From positions 434,001 through 498,000 of the forward strand of contig NC_135563.1 in the NCBI RefSeq assembly GCF_964340395.1: a stretch of DNA of 64,000 nt, in the 5' to 3' direction. How positions within the stretch are numbered: position 1 is the stretch's first letter; the number at the start of each line of letters is the position of its first letter. Made by a program: the position numbers and the translations under genes. Shown one piece after another: positions 44,061 through 56,200 of the stretch. This DNA is from Glandiceps talaboti (Eukaryota > Hemichordata > Enteropneusta > Spengelidae). The notes beneath the pieces were generated by a model. That model ran no database searches. It saw only the letters and a program-made list of their open reading frames with translations, and was not told the origin of the DNA.

Positions 44061-47000
44061 AGCTCTGCTGTCAGCGAAAGCTGAAAGCGTAGCTTTAGGT
44101 ATAGGTGGGTATAGAGGTGAATCATTGGTGTCCGTCAACTTTTTATATTTTCATCATCTTCTCCGAAAGTGACAATCAGAATACTTCGATATTTGGTGTG
44201 CATGTTCCCTGGGGGGGGGGGGGGGGAGGCTATTCAGATTTGTTCATGCCAAGTTGGTCTGTGCCATTTTCAATTTTTTATGATTTTTTAAAAAAAAATG
44301 ATATTTTCATCATCTCCTCAAATACTACTTGTCAGATTGCTTTGATATCTGGTGTGTTGATGCGCAGAGGGTAGCTTACTCAGATTTGTTAATTTCAAGT
44401 CAGCACATCTTCTTTTCTATTTTTTATGATTTTTTTTTGTAATTTAACAAAAAAAATTAATATGTTAATGAGCATTGTGACCGACGCCATATTGGAAATC
44501 AGTCCACGAGACTTTAAGTAAACTGCCACTTTTCAAAAGACACTATTGACGTCAAACAAGCAATGTAATATGTGCTATAGTCATAATTCTACGCATTGTG
44601 CACCCAAATGACAAGTGTTTGTTCAAAACAGGGTTGTAAACTTCAAATCCAAATTCTGCACCCCTTCTACATAATCAGCCAGTCCACAATACCCTCGTTT
44701 GCATACAATCTATCCTCCAGATAGCGACCATTACACTTTGAATGGCTGCTCACAGGCCTTATTTTTGGGTATTTTCAACTCGCGGTAACTTTCACTAGAG
44801 TCCACCATTTTAGATACTTTAAATGCCTAAACCTCAACTGGCATCTCTTCTTTCGTGCCAACAAAATAAATTTTGGCATTACATTTAGGAATACCGATTT
44901 TCCGATGAATTCGGGACGCATACTTGAGGCCCCTGAAATTTCGACCCGGTTTTTCGCTCATAATTTCCTCAATATGGACCGGAAAGTTTACAAATTTCAC
45001 AAAAAGGTGGATTTTTATGTGTTTTAAATAACCATGGCAAGTAAATTTAGTAGGATCGTTGTGTAACGGTCCATTCAAGAATTTTTGGTAGAAAACGACT
45101 GATTTGACCTGAAAGTTGAAGCTGGCCTTGTTTGACCAGGCGATTTTCCACAGCAAGCTAGCAACGCGGGAGTTCTTGGTACTCACTAAAATCACACTTC
45201 AGACCCACTATAAAAGTTTGATGTTTTCAGATAACATGTAACTTGTGATTAATTCTATATTGTCGTGCAATTTGGAGTGACAGTGAATGAGAATGAAGAT
45301 AACTCGCATAAGCAAGGCAAGGCATGCCTAGGCCATAAAGACGTGCAGGTGAAGAGCAGTACGTACAGTGAATCGACCAAACTTTTTTTATTGGCTGACA
45401 GTTAACATGTAAACACAGATAACTAGTGTTAGTTATCTGTGATGTAAACGACATGAACATGTCTTTCCATTTCCAAAATGCAAATATTTGGCAAGTAAAA
45501 ATAATTAAAATAATTACAATTATGTTTTGCGTATCTATTCCCATTTTACATGTAAATCTGAAAAGGTTCTCTCTAGTCATGTCAGTGATCATACCGGGGC
45601 TGCTTTGAGTACAAGCGAGGTGAAGCATGTGGTATTTTGTTGTGAATTATAAATATTGCGAAATGTCAAGTACAAGGTTTAAATACAATGGAATGGTGAA
45701 AAAAAATTGGCCGAGTCTGCTGACAGGCGCCGGTCGGTCACAAGACCCACTCCGTAAATTTAAATATTAGATGATGTTATATCTACTACAAGTTGAATGT
45801 TGCTGACAATTAAGCTTATGGACAGTGTTTTTGGTAAATTTGTTAGAAAATTGAAATTCGAATTGCCTCAAAAATTGTTTTAGATCCCTAGTTTATTAGC
45901 TCCGAAAGCTGAAAGCGTAGCTTTAGGTATAGGTTGTATAGAGTATAGAGAGTAGAGTGAATCATAGGTGTCCATCAAACTTTTATATTTTCATTATTTT
46001 CTCCGAAAGTGACAGTCAGTATTCTTCGATATTTGGTGTGCATGTTCCCTGGGGGGAGGCTATTCAGATTTGTTCATGCCAAGTTGATCTGTGCCATTTT
46101 CAATTTTTTATGATTTTTTTTCATAAAATGTCATTTTCATCATCTCCGTGAAAAATTATTGTCAGATTGCTTTGATATCTGGTGTGTTGATGCGCAGGGG
46201 GTAGCTTACTCAGGTTTGTTAATTTCAAGTCAGCACTTCTTCATTTTTATTTTTTATGATTTTTTTTTGTAATTTGAAAAAAAAATGAATATGTTAATGA
46301 GCATTATGACCGACGCCATATTGGAAATCAGTCGACGAGACTTTAAGTAAACTTCCACTTTTCAAAAGACACTATTGACGTCAAACAAGCAATGTAATAT
46401 GTGCTATAGTCATAATTCTACGCATTGGGCGCCCAAATGCATGAAGTGACAAGTGTTTATTCGAAACAGGGTTATAAACTTCAAATCCAAATTCTGCACC
46501 CCTTCTACATAATCAGCCAGCCCACAACGTCCTTATTTGCATACTCTATCCTGATTCGACCAGAAGCTGAAGCTGACCTCATCTGACCGGGCGATTTTCC
46601 ACAGCAAGTAACAACACCCTGTAACAACACATGACGTTCTTGGTACTCACTAAAATCTCACTTCAGACCCACTATAAAAATGTGATGTTTTCAGATAACA
46701 TGTAACTTGTGATTAATTCTATATTGTCGTGCAATTTGGAGTGACAGTGAACCAGAATTAAGACAACTTGCGTAAGGAAGGCATGCGGTTGAAGTTATGC
46801 AAGAGCAGTCTAACTGCAGACTGTGAATCAACCAAATTTTGTTTATTGGCCGACAGTTCACATGTAAAGTTAAACGACGTGAACGTGTCTTGCCATTTCC
46901 AAAATGCAAATATTTGGCAAGTAAAAATAATGAAAATAATCACAACTTTAATTTGGCTTCAGACTTTGCATTATGTTTTGCGTATCTTTCCCTGTTTTCC

Positions 47001-48605
47001 ATGTAAATCCGAAATGGTTTTCTCTCGTCATGTCATCAGTGATCATACCGCGAGGGGCCGGCTGCTTTGAGTACGAGCGAAGTGAGGCATGTTGAGGTAT
47101 TTTGTTGAGAATTATAAATATTGCGAAATGTCAAGTACAAGGTTTAAATACAATGGAATGATGAAAAAAAATGGCCGAGTCTGCTGACAGGCGCCCTGCC
47201 GGTCACAAGAAACACTGTAAATTCCATCTTTCTTAGTTTCCGTACGGCGACAACCCCAGGTACTCGGATGCACGAGGGACTAACCCGGAAGCAAGTCATT
47301 GTCAGCCATATGTTACAGTGGTAACATCGTCAGAGAAATCGCTGCGTTCAGAGTGTCATTATTCACAGAATTGTTGTTTTCGAGTGAAAATGCGTCTTGA
47401 ATTGTATAAATCTAACAAATGAAGACATGTCAAGTTATATTTATAAAGTTGTATCGCTAGTTTGAGACGATTTTCTCACGTACTATCGAGGCTTACTTGG
47501 ACTTGGACCTTACTCCAGTTCATCGGGAAGTTTAGCCAGTCCGATAATTCTTTCTGGTTTAGTTTACAACACTTTTGATCACGCAGATTTTGTTGTTGTG
47601 ATGAAAAGAAATTTAAAAAAAAGATCACTTCAACCATTTCGTTGTGTTTTCTTTATGAAAGGTAATAGAACATGAACGAGTGTTACCACTGTAACGTATG
47701 GCTGCCAGAATGACTCTCTTTCGGGTACTTGGTGGGGATTGTCGCCGTCCGGAAACTAAGATGGCGATTAATACATTTCTTCCCTATATATATCTACTAC
47801 AACTTGTACAAGTTGAATGTTGTTGACTTGGTAAATTTGTTAGAAAATTGAAATTCAAATTGCCTCAAAATTATTTTAGATCCCTAGTTTATTTCATTCA
47901 TCATTAAAATTTCCCAGGGTTAAAGCTGTAAGACAATGGAATTATTTATAGCCAACCTCAAAATCCTCTTTTTTTTCTTTTTCTTGTGTGCATTTCCCAG
48001 TCATTTTTTTCTGAGATTTTGTGCAATTTTTCATAACAGTAGATTTTTGTTATAAAATGGTGACTATGGTATAAAAGTACAATACATTAGTCATTACCAA
48101 CTTCTGTGTGAAATGTGTTTTACAGTGAGACATCATATGAACCACTAACCACTTTATTGCATCGCTAAAACAAAACTGCATAGTGAAGAGCTGAAGAACT
48201 GAACCACTTCTATGTGTCACCAAAATAAAAAATTAAATTAAAAAAAAAACCAGCGGAGCTATTCTGACCGATAGGTTGCTTGTTTCATTCATTATTAAAA
48301 TTTTCCAGGGTTAAAGCTGTAAGACACTGGAATTATTTATAGCCAACCTCAAAAATCCTTTGTGTGTGTATGTGTGTGTGTGCATTTCCCAGTCATTATT
48401 TTTTTGAGATTTTGTGTAATTTTTATAACTGCAGTAATTTTTTTTTTATAAAATGGTGACTATGGTATAAAAGTACAATATTTTACCAACTTTCTGTGTA
48501 AAATGTGTTTTATAGTGAGACATGAAACCACTAACCACTTTATTACATCGTCGCTACCAAAATAAAAACTAAAAAGAACAGCGGAGCTATTGTGACCGAT
48601 AGGTC
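44061..48605 (+). mobile_element. Family B composite: two starts, two ends
   Basis: Hairpin 1 at 44061-44094 and a shortened version at 45898-45923; ends with CAGCGGAGCT plus hairpin 2 at 48251-48277 and at 48579-48605. The body blocks (GACCGACGCCATATTGG, ATTGACGTCAAACAAGC, CAGATAACATGTAACTTGTG, CTTGCCATTTCCAAAATGCA) occur twice in order. The right end unit beginning CATTCATCATTAAAATTTCC or CATTCATTATTAAAATTTTC is doubled (from 47893 and from 48284). So one family B copy lies directly inside or beside another. No long ORF. A long-TIR element is inserted at 47224-47764. Confidence 0.65.
47224..47764. mobile_element. 541-bp long-TIR element (MITE-like)
   Basis: The left ~90 bp and right ~85 bp are inverted copies. 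Shared words from the outside in: CCATCTT, TTAGTTTCCG, ACGGCGACAA, AGTCATT, CAGCCATA, GTTACAGTGGTAACA. Inside there is no transposase-like frame. The paralogous family B copy near 45757-45780 (GTAAATTTAAATATTAG) lacks it, so it is a later insertion. Target duplication not clear; superfamily not assigned. Confidence 0.75.
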
Positions 48606-49483
48606 GCTTGTTTGGCTTTTTTGACTGGGAGTTTACATACAGTTGACAGGTCAACCGGCCGTCCTGAAGATCCAAGTCAAAATAACCAGATATGTATCCA
48701 GAAGTACACAGAGATAAGAGTCACGGCGGACATGCGCAGATACTGCCTGTGCCTACCAGATCCTAATTTGACAATTACTATTACATGTAGTACCGACTCG
48801 AAGACTATCGTAGCACATTCCGTATCAGTGGAAGTACATGGCCCAGTGTGACTACAATCAACAAATTCCTGTTGAAAAACTGTTGTTTCTTTGAAGAGGA
48901 AGAAGACGTTGACGCAAAAAAAAAACTCTATCGGCCTACCATCGTAGTGTTCACTATTCATCTTTTTGAAATCTTTCATTTCAACACTTTTACTTTATGA
49001 CATCAGGAATAATGGGATGTACCGTTATGCTTGGGCATGGAGAGGTACTGATTACAATTCATGTTATGTGAAGATAGCATTGATTACTACTCAAATTTAA
49101 TTTACTACCCGTATTTGAACAGGTGTGATTTTAATCTAAAGTTTCAATTGTAACAGCCTTTCATTAGTAACGAAAAAACCAGGTCTTATCATGTTTTGTC
49201 CAGAATTATCTCTACCATGTTTAAATATCACGTTGACCATTCTGTGACAACAGATATTCACAAGTCCACACAAACCAAATTTATTGTGAAAATTACCGGC
49301 TGCTCATTGTTACCCCTATTTTTCAGAGGAGTCCTTCCATTGTTAACAGTATATATGCATTCAAATTTGACAATAATCCCCATGAAGTTAGGGGCCTTTT
49401 ATACCGGAAATTCCACTTTAAGTAAAATGATATTTATATTTTTTCAGATTAGTCACTTTGATTTGGATTGACCTTTTTTTCAG
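48606..49483. other. Unassigned intronic stretch
   Basis: Less AT-rich between 48640 and 48940; a 100-codon minus-strand frame (48677-48979) and a 91-codon plus-strand frame (49196-49471) show no family resemblance. Ends at the acceptor of the next exon. Confidence 0.45.
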
Positions 49484-49705
49484 ATCACAGAACAAGAGGA
49501 TATAATCAAGAAAGTACGATTTGATTTAGAAGACTCCAAAGATCAAAATGAACTACTTGAATTTCGTATATTGGAATTGGAAGAAAGAACTGAAACATTA
49601 CATTCCACAACACCGGAATCACTATTGTCTCTGTCACCACAATCTCCTGGAAAACTGGTCAAGAGATCATCTTTGCCTTTGTCATCAGTTTTGCCTGAAA
49701 TACAG
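49484..49705 (+). CDS. jakmip: JAKMIP exon (74 codons, KDQNELLEFR motif)
   Basis: Acceptor ctttttttcag before 49484, donor gtgagt after 49705, phase 0. The first half holds KDQNELLEFRILELEER, identical to vertebrate JAKMIP1 apart from Ile for Val; this is the clearest family signature in the window. The second half is a Ser/Pro/Leu linker (SLSPQSPGKLVKRSSLPLSS), where vertebrate proteins are also variable and shorter. Next exon follows only after the giant satellite intron. Confidence 0.96.
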
Positions 49706-50214
49706 GTGAGTTGATGTCCAGATTTACTGAGGAGAATTTAGTTTTACATGTATATGTGGTAGTAGCTGAAATGGGTTGCACAATTCAAGGTGCAGGTAAT
49801 ACACCATGATTTGATTTTATGGTGTTGCATACAGCTAAATAAAGTAAATTATCCAACACAAAAAATATAATTGTAATTAACTGTAAAATGGGATGTGTAT
49901 GGAATGTTGGAAATCGGGGTGAAAAGGGTACATGTTGATGTGGATGTAGCACCTGGTGGTTTGTATGGGTGGAAATTAGTCGATGTATACCCATTTCACT
50001 GTAATTTCCAACCATACACACGTATCAGGAACCACATTACATAACCACATATAGCCATACCCTGATTTCCAACCATACACACACATCAGGAACTACAGTC
50101 ACATCCACATGTGCCCATTTTACATATAATTATAACAGTATGTGTCTCAATTGAAATGACAAGTACCAGACTGACTACATTGTCCAATGAATTTGTTAGA
50201 TTTGTTGTGTAGAT
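49706..50214. other. Intronic stretch with a short duplication
   Basis: TTTCCAACCATACACAC(G/A) plus ATCAGGAAC occurs at about 50007 and 50068. Otherwise unassigned; leads into the satellite. Confidence 0.5.
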
Positions 50215-53200
50215 GGTTAGACAGGTTCAAATCAGTCTGAGTCTCAATGACTTCATCATTGGACAGGTTCAAATCAGTCTTAATCTCAATGACTTCATCA
50301 TTGGACAGGTTCAAATCAGTCTGAGTCTCAATGACTTCATCATTGGACAGGTTCAAATCAGTCTTAGTCTCAATGACTTCATCATTGGACAGGTTCAAAT
50401 CAGTCTTAATCTCAATGACTTCATCATTGGACAGGTTCAAATCAGTCTTAATCTCAATGACTTCATCATTGGACAGGTTGAAATCAGTCTTAATCTCAAT
50501 GACTTCATCATTGGACAGGTTGAAATCAGTCTTAGTCTCAATGACTTCATCATTGGACAGGTTCAAATCAGTCAATCTCAATGACTTCATCATTGGACAG
50601 GTTCAAATCAGTCTGAGTCTCAATGACTTCATCATTGGACAGGTTCAAATCAGTCAATCTCAATGACTTCATCATTGGACAGGTTCAAATCAGTGTGAGT
50701 CTCAATGACTTCATCATTGGACAGGTTCAAATCAGTCTTAATCTCAATGACTTCATCATTGGACAGGTTCAAATCAGTCAATCTCAATGACTTCATCATT
50801 GGAGAGGTTCAGATCAGTCTTAATCTCAATGACTTCATCATTGGACAGGTTCAAATCAGTCAATCTCAATGACTTCATCATTGGACAGGTTCAGATCAGT
50901 CTTAGTCTCAATGACTTCATCATTGGACAGGTTCAAATCAGTCTTAATCTCAATGACTTCATCATTGGACAGGTTCAGATCAGTCTTAATCTCAATGACT
51001 TCATCATTGGACAGGTTGAAATCAGTCTGAGTCTCAATGACTTCATCATTGGACAGGTTCAGATCAGTCTTAATCTCAATGACTTCATCATTGGACAGGT
51101 TGAAATCAGTCTTAGTCTCAATGACTTCATCATTGGACAGGTTCAAATCAGTCTTAATCTCAATGACTTCATCATTAGACAGGTTCAGATCAGTCTGATT
51201 CTCAATGACTTCATCATTGGACAGGTTCAGATCAGTCAATCTCAATGACTTCATCATTGGACAGGTTGAAATCAGTCTTAGTCTCAAAGACTTCATCATT
51301 GGACAGGTTCAGATCAGTCTTAATCTCAATGACTTCATCATTAGACAGGTTCAAATCAGTCTGATTCTCAATGACTTCATCATTGGACAGGTTCAAATCA
51401 GTCAATCTCAATGACTTCATCATTGGACAGGTTCAGATCAGTCTTAATCTCAATGACTTCATCATTGGACAGGTTCAAATCAGTCTGAGTCTCAATGACT
51501 TCATCATTGGACAGGTTGAAATCAGTCTTAGTCTCAATGACTTCATCATTGGACAGGTTCAAATCAGTCTTAGTCTCAATGACTTCATCATTGGACAGGT
51601 TCAAATCAGTCAATCTCAATGACTTCATCATTGGACAGGTTCAAATCAGTCAATCTCAATGACTCCATCATTGGACAGGTTCAAATCAGTCTGAGTCTCA
51701 ATGACTTCATCATTGGACAGGTTCAAATCAGTCTGAGTCTCAATGACTTCATCATTGGACAGGTTCAAATCAGTCTGAGTCTCAATGACTTCATCATTGG
51801 ACAGGTTCAAATCAGTCTGAGTCTCAATGACTTCATCATTGGACAGGTTCAAATCAGTCTTAATCTCAATGACTTCATCATTGGACAGGTTCAAATCAGT
51901 CTGAGTCTCAATGACTTCATCATTGGACAGGTTGAAATCAGTCTTAGTCTCAATGACTTCATCATTGGACAGGTTCAAATCAGTCTTAGTCTCAATGACT
52001 TCATCATTGGACAGGTTCAAATCAGTCAATCTCAATGACTTCATCATTGGACAGGTTCAAATCAGTCTGAGTCGCAATGACTTCATCATTGGACAGGTTC
52101 AAATCAGTCTTAATCTCAATGACTTCATCATTTGACAGGTTCAAATCAGTCAATCTCAATGACTTCATCATTGGACAGGTTCAGATCAGTCTTAATCTCA
52201 ATGACTTCATCATTGGACAGGTTCAAATCAGTCAATCTCAATGACTTCATCATTGGACAGGTTCAGATCAGTCTTAGTCTCAATGACTTCATCATTGGAC
52301 AGGTTCAAATCAGTCTTAATCTCAATGACTTCATCATTGGACAGGTTCAGATCAGTCTTAATCTCAATGACTTTATCATTGGACAGGTTCAAATCAGTCA
52401 ATCTCAATGACTTCATCATTGGACAGGTTCAGATCAGTCTTAGTCTCAATGACTTCATCATTGGACAGGTTCAAATCAGTCTTAATCTCAATGACTTCAT
52501 CATTGGACAGGTTCAAATCAGTCAATCTCAATGACTTCATCATTGGACAGGTTGAAATCAGTCTTAGTCTCAATGACTTCATCATTGGACAGGTTCAAAT
52601 CAGTCTTAATCTCAATGACTTCATCATTAGACAGGTTCAGATCAGTCTGATTCTCAATGACTTCATCATTGGACAGGTTCAGATCAGTCAATCTCAATGA
52701 CTTCATCATTGGACAGGTTGAAATCAGTCTTAGTCTCAAAGACTTCATCATTGGACAGGTTCAGATCAGTCTTAATCTCAATGACTTCATCATTAGACAG
52801 GTTCAAATCAGTCTGATTCTCAATGACTTCATCATTGGACAGGTTCAAATCAGTCAATCTCAATGACTTCATCATTGGACAGGTTCAGATCAGTCTTAAT
52901 CTCAATGACTTCATCATTGGACAGGTTCAAATCAGTCTGAGTCTCAATGACTTCATCATTGGACAGGTTGAAATCAGTCTTAGTCTCAATGACTTCATCA
53001 TTGGACAGGTTCAAATCAGTCTTAGTCTCAATGACTTCATCATTGGACAGGTTCAAATCAGTCAATCTCAATGACTTCATCATTGGACAGGTTCAAATCA
53101 GTCAATCTCAATGACTTCATCATTGGACAGGTTCAAATCAGTCTGAGTCTCAATGACTTCATCATTGGACAGGTTCAAATCAGTCTGAGTCTCAATGACT

Positions 53201-56200
53201 TCATCATTGGACAGGTTCAAATCAGTCTGAGTCTCAATGACTTCATCATTGGACAGGTTCAAATCAGTCTGAGTCTCAATGACTTCATCATTTGACAGGT
53301 TCAAATCAGTCAATCTCAATGACTTCATCATTGGACAGGTTCAGATCAGTCTTAATCTCAATGACTTCATCATTGGACAGGTTCAAATCAGTCAATCTCA
53401 ATGACTTCATCATTGGACAGGTTCAGATCAGTCTTAGTCTCAATGACTTCATCATTGGACAGGTTCAAATCAGTCTTAATCTCAATGACTTCATCATTGG
53501 ACAGGTTCAGATCAGTCTTAATCTCAATGACTTTATCATTGGACAGGTTCAAATCAGTCAATCTCAATGACTTCATCATTGGACAGGTTCAGATCAGTCT
53601 TAGTCTCAATGACTTCATCATTGGACAGGTTCAAATCAGTCTTAATCTCAATGACTTCATCATTGGACAGGTTCAAATCAGTCAATCTCAATGACTTCAT
53701 CATTGGACAGGTTGAAATCAGTCTTAGTCTCAATGACTTCATCATTGGACAGGTTCAAATCAGTCTTAATCTCAATGACTTCATCATTAGACAGGTTCAG
53801 ATCAGTCTGATTCTCAATGACTTCATCATTGGACAGGTTCAGATCAGTCAATCTCAATGACTTCATCATTGGACAGGTTGAAATCAGTCTTAGTCTCAAA
53901 GACTTCATCATTGGACAGGTTCAGATCAGTCTTAATCTCAATGACTTCATCATTAGACAGGTTCAAATCAGTCTGATTCTCAATGACTTCATCATTGGAC
54001 AGGTTCAAATCAGTCAATCTCAATGACTTCATCATTGGACAGGTTCAGATCAGTCTTAATCTCAATGACTTCATCATTGGACAGGTTCAAATCAGTCTGA
54101 GTCTCAATGACTTCATCATTGGACAGGTTGAAATCAGTCTTAGTCTCAATGACTTCATCATTGGACAGGTTCAAATCAGTCTTAGTCTCAATGACTTCAT
54201 CATTGGACAGGTTCAAATCAGTCAATCTCAATGACTTCATCATTGGACAGGTTCAAATCAGTCAATCTCAATGACTTCATCATTGGACAGGTTCAAATCA
54301 GTCTGAGTCTCAATGACTTCATCATTGGACAGGTTCAAATCAGTCTGAGTCTCAATGACTTCATCATTGGACAGGTTCAAATCAGTCTGAGTCTCAATGA
54401 CTTCATCATTGGACAGGTTCAAATCAGTCTGAGTCTCAATGACTTCATCATTGGACAGGTTCAAATCAGTCTTAATCTCAATGACTTCATCATTGGACAG
54501 GTTCAAATCAGTCTGAGTCTCAATGACTTCATCATTGGACAGGTTGAAATCAGTCTTAGTCTCAATGACTTCATCATTGGACAGGTTCAAATCAGTCTTA
54601 GTCTCAATGACTTCATCATTGGACAGGTTCAAATCAGTCAATCTCAATGACTTCATCATTGGACAGGTTCAAATCAGTCTGAGTCGCAATGACTTCATCA
54701 TTGGACAGGTTCAAATCAGTCTTAATCTCAATGACTTCATCATTTGACAGGTTCAAATCAGTCAATCTCAATGACTTCATCATTGCACAGGTTCAGATCA
54801 GTCTTAATCTCAATGACTTCATCATTGGACAGGTTCAAATCAGTCAATCTCAATGACTTCATCATTGGACAGGTTCAGATCAGTCTTAGTCTCAATGACT
54901 TCATCATTGGACAGGTTCAAATCAGTCTTAATCTCAATGACTTCATCATTGGACAGGTTCAGATCAGTCTTAATCTCAATGACTTTATCATTGGACAGGT
55001 TCAAATCAGTCAATCTCAATGACTTCATCATTGGACAGGTTCAGATCAGTCTTAGTCTCAATGACTTCATCATTGGACAGGTTCAAATCAGTCTTAATCT
55101 CAATGACTTCATCATTGGACAGGTTCAAATCAGTCAATCTCAATGACTTCATCATTGGACAGGTTGAAATCAGTCTTAGTCTCAATGACTTCATCATTGG
55201 ACAGGTTCAAATCAGTATTAGTCTCAATGACTTCATCATTGGACAGGTTCAAATCAGTATTAGTCTCAATGACATCATCATTGGACAGGTTCAAATCAGT
55301 CAATCTCAATGACTTCATCATTGGACAGGTTCAGATCAGTCTTAATCTCAATGACTTCATCATTGGACAGGTTCAGATCAGTCTTAATCTCAATGACTTC
55401 ATCATTGGACAGGTTCAAATCAGTCTTAGTCTCAATGACTTCATCATTGGACAGGTTCAAATCAGTATTAGTCTCAATGACTTCATCATTGGACAGGTTC
55501 AAATCAGTCAATCTCAATGACTTCATCATTGGACAGGTTCAGATCAGTCTTAATCTCAATGACTTCATCATTGGACAGGTTCAAATCAGTCTGAGTCTCA
55601 ATGACTTCATCATTGGACAGGTTGAAATCAGTCTGAGTCTCAATGACTTCATCATTGGACAGGTTCAAATCAGTCTTAGTCTCAATGACTTCATCATTGG
55701 ACAGGTTCAAATCAGTCAATCTCAATGACTTCATCATTGGACAGGTTCAAATCAGTCAATCTCAATGACTTCATCATTGGACAGGTTCAAATCAGTCTGA
55801 GTCTCAATGACTTCATCATTGGACAGGTTCAAATCAGTCTGAGTCTCAATGACTTCATCATTGGACAGGTTCAAATCAGTCTGAGTCTCAATGACTTCAT
55901 CATTGGACAGGTTCAAATCAGTCAATCTCAATGACTTCATCATTGGACAGGTTCAGATCAGTCTTAATCTCAATGACTTCATCATTGGACAGGTTCAAAT
56001 CAGTCTGAGTCTCAATGACTTCATCATTGGACAGGTTCAAATCAGTCTGAGTCTCAATGACTTCATCATTGGACAGGTTCAAATCAGTCAATCTCAATGA
56101 CTTCATCATTGGACAGGTTCAGATCAGTCTTAATCTCAATGACTTCATCATTGGACAGGTTCAAATCAGTCTGAGTCTCAATGACTTCATCATTGGACAG

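Noticed and set aside
45227-47070. Frames of 60-133 codons repeated at 45.2-45.6 kb and 46.7-47.1 kb
   Set aside because: They are duplicated body sequence of family B with shared stops and frameshifts; not conserved as protein.
48677-49471. Frames of 91-100 codons upstream of exon 49484
   Set aside because: No family resemblance and opposite orientations; treated as chance.
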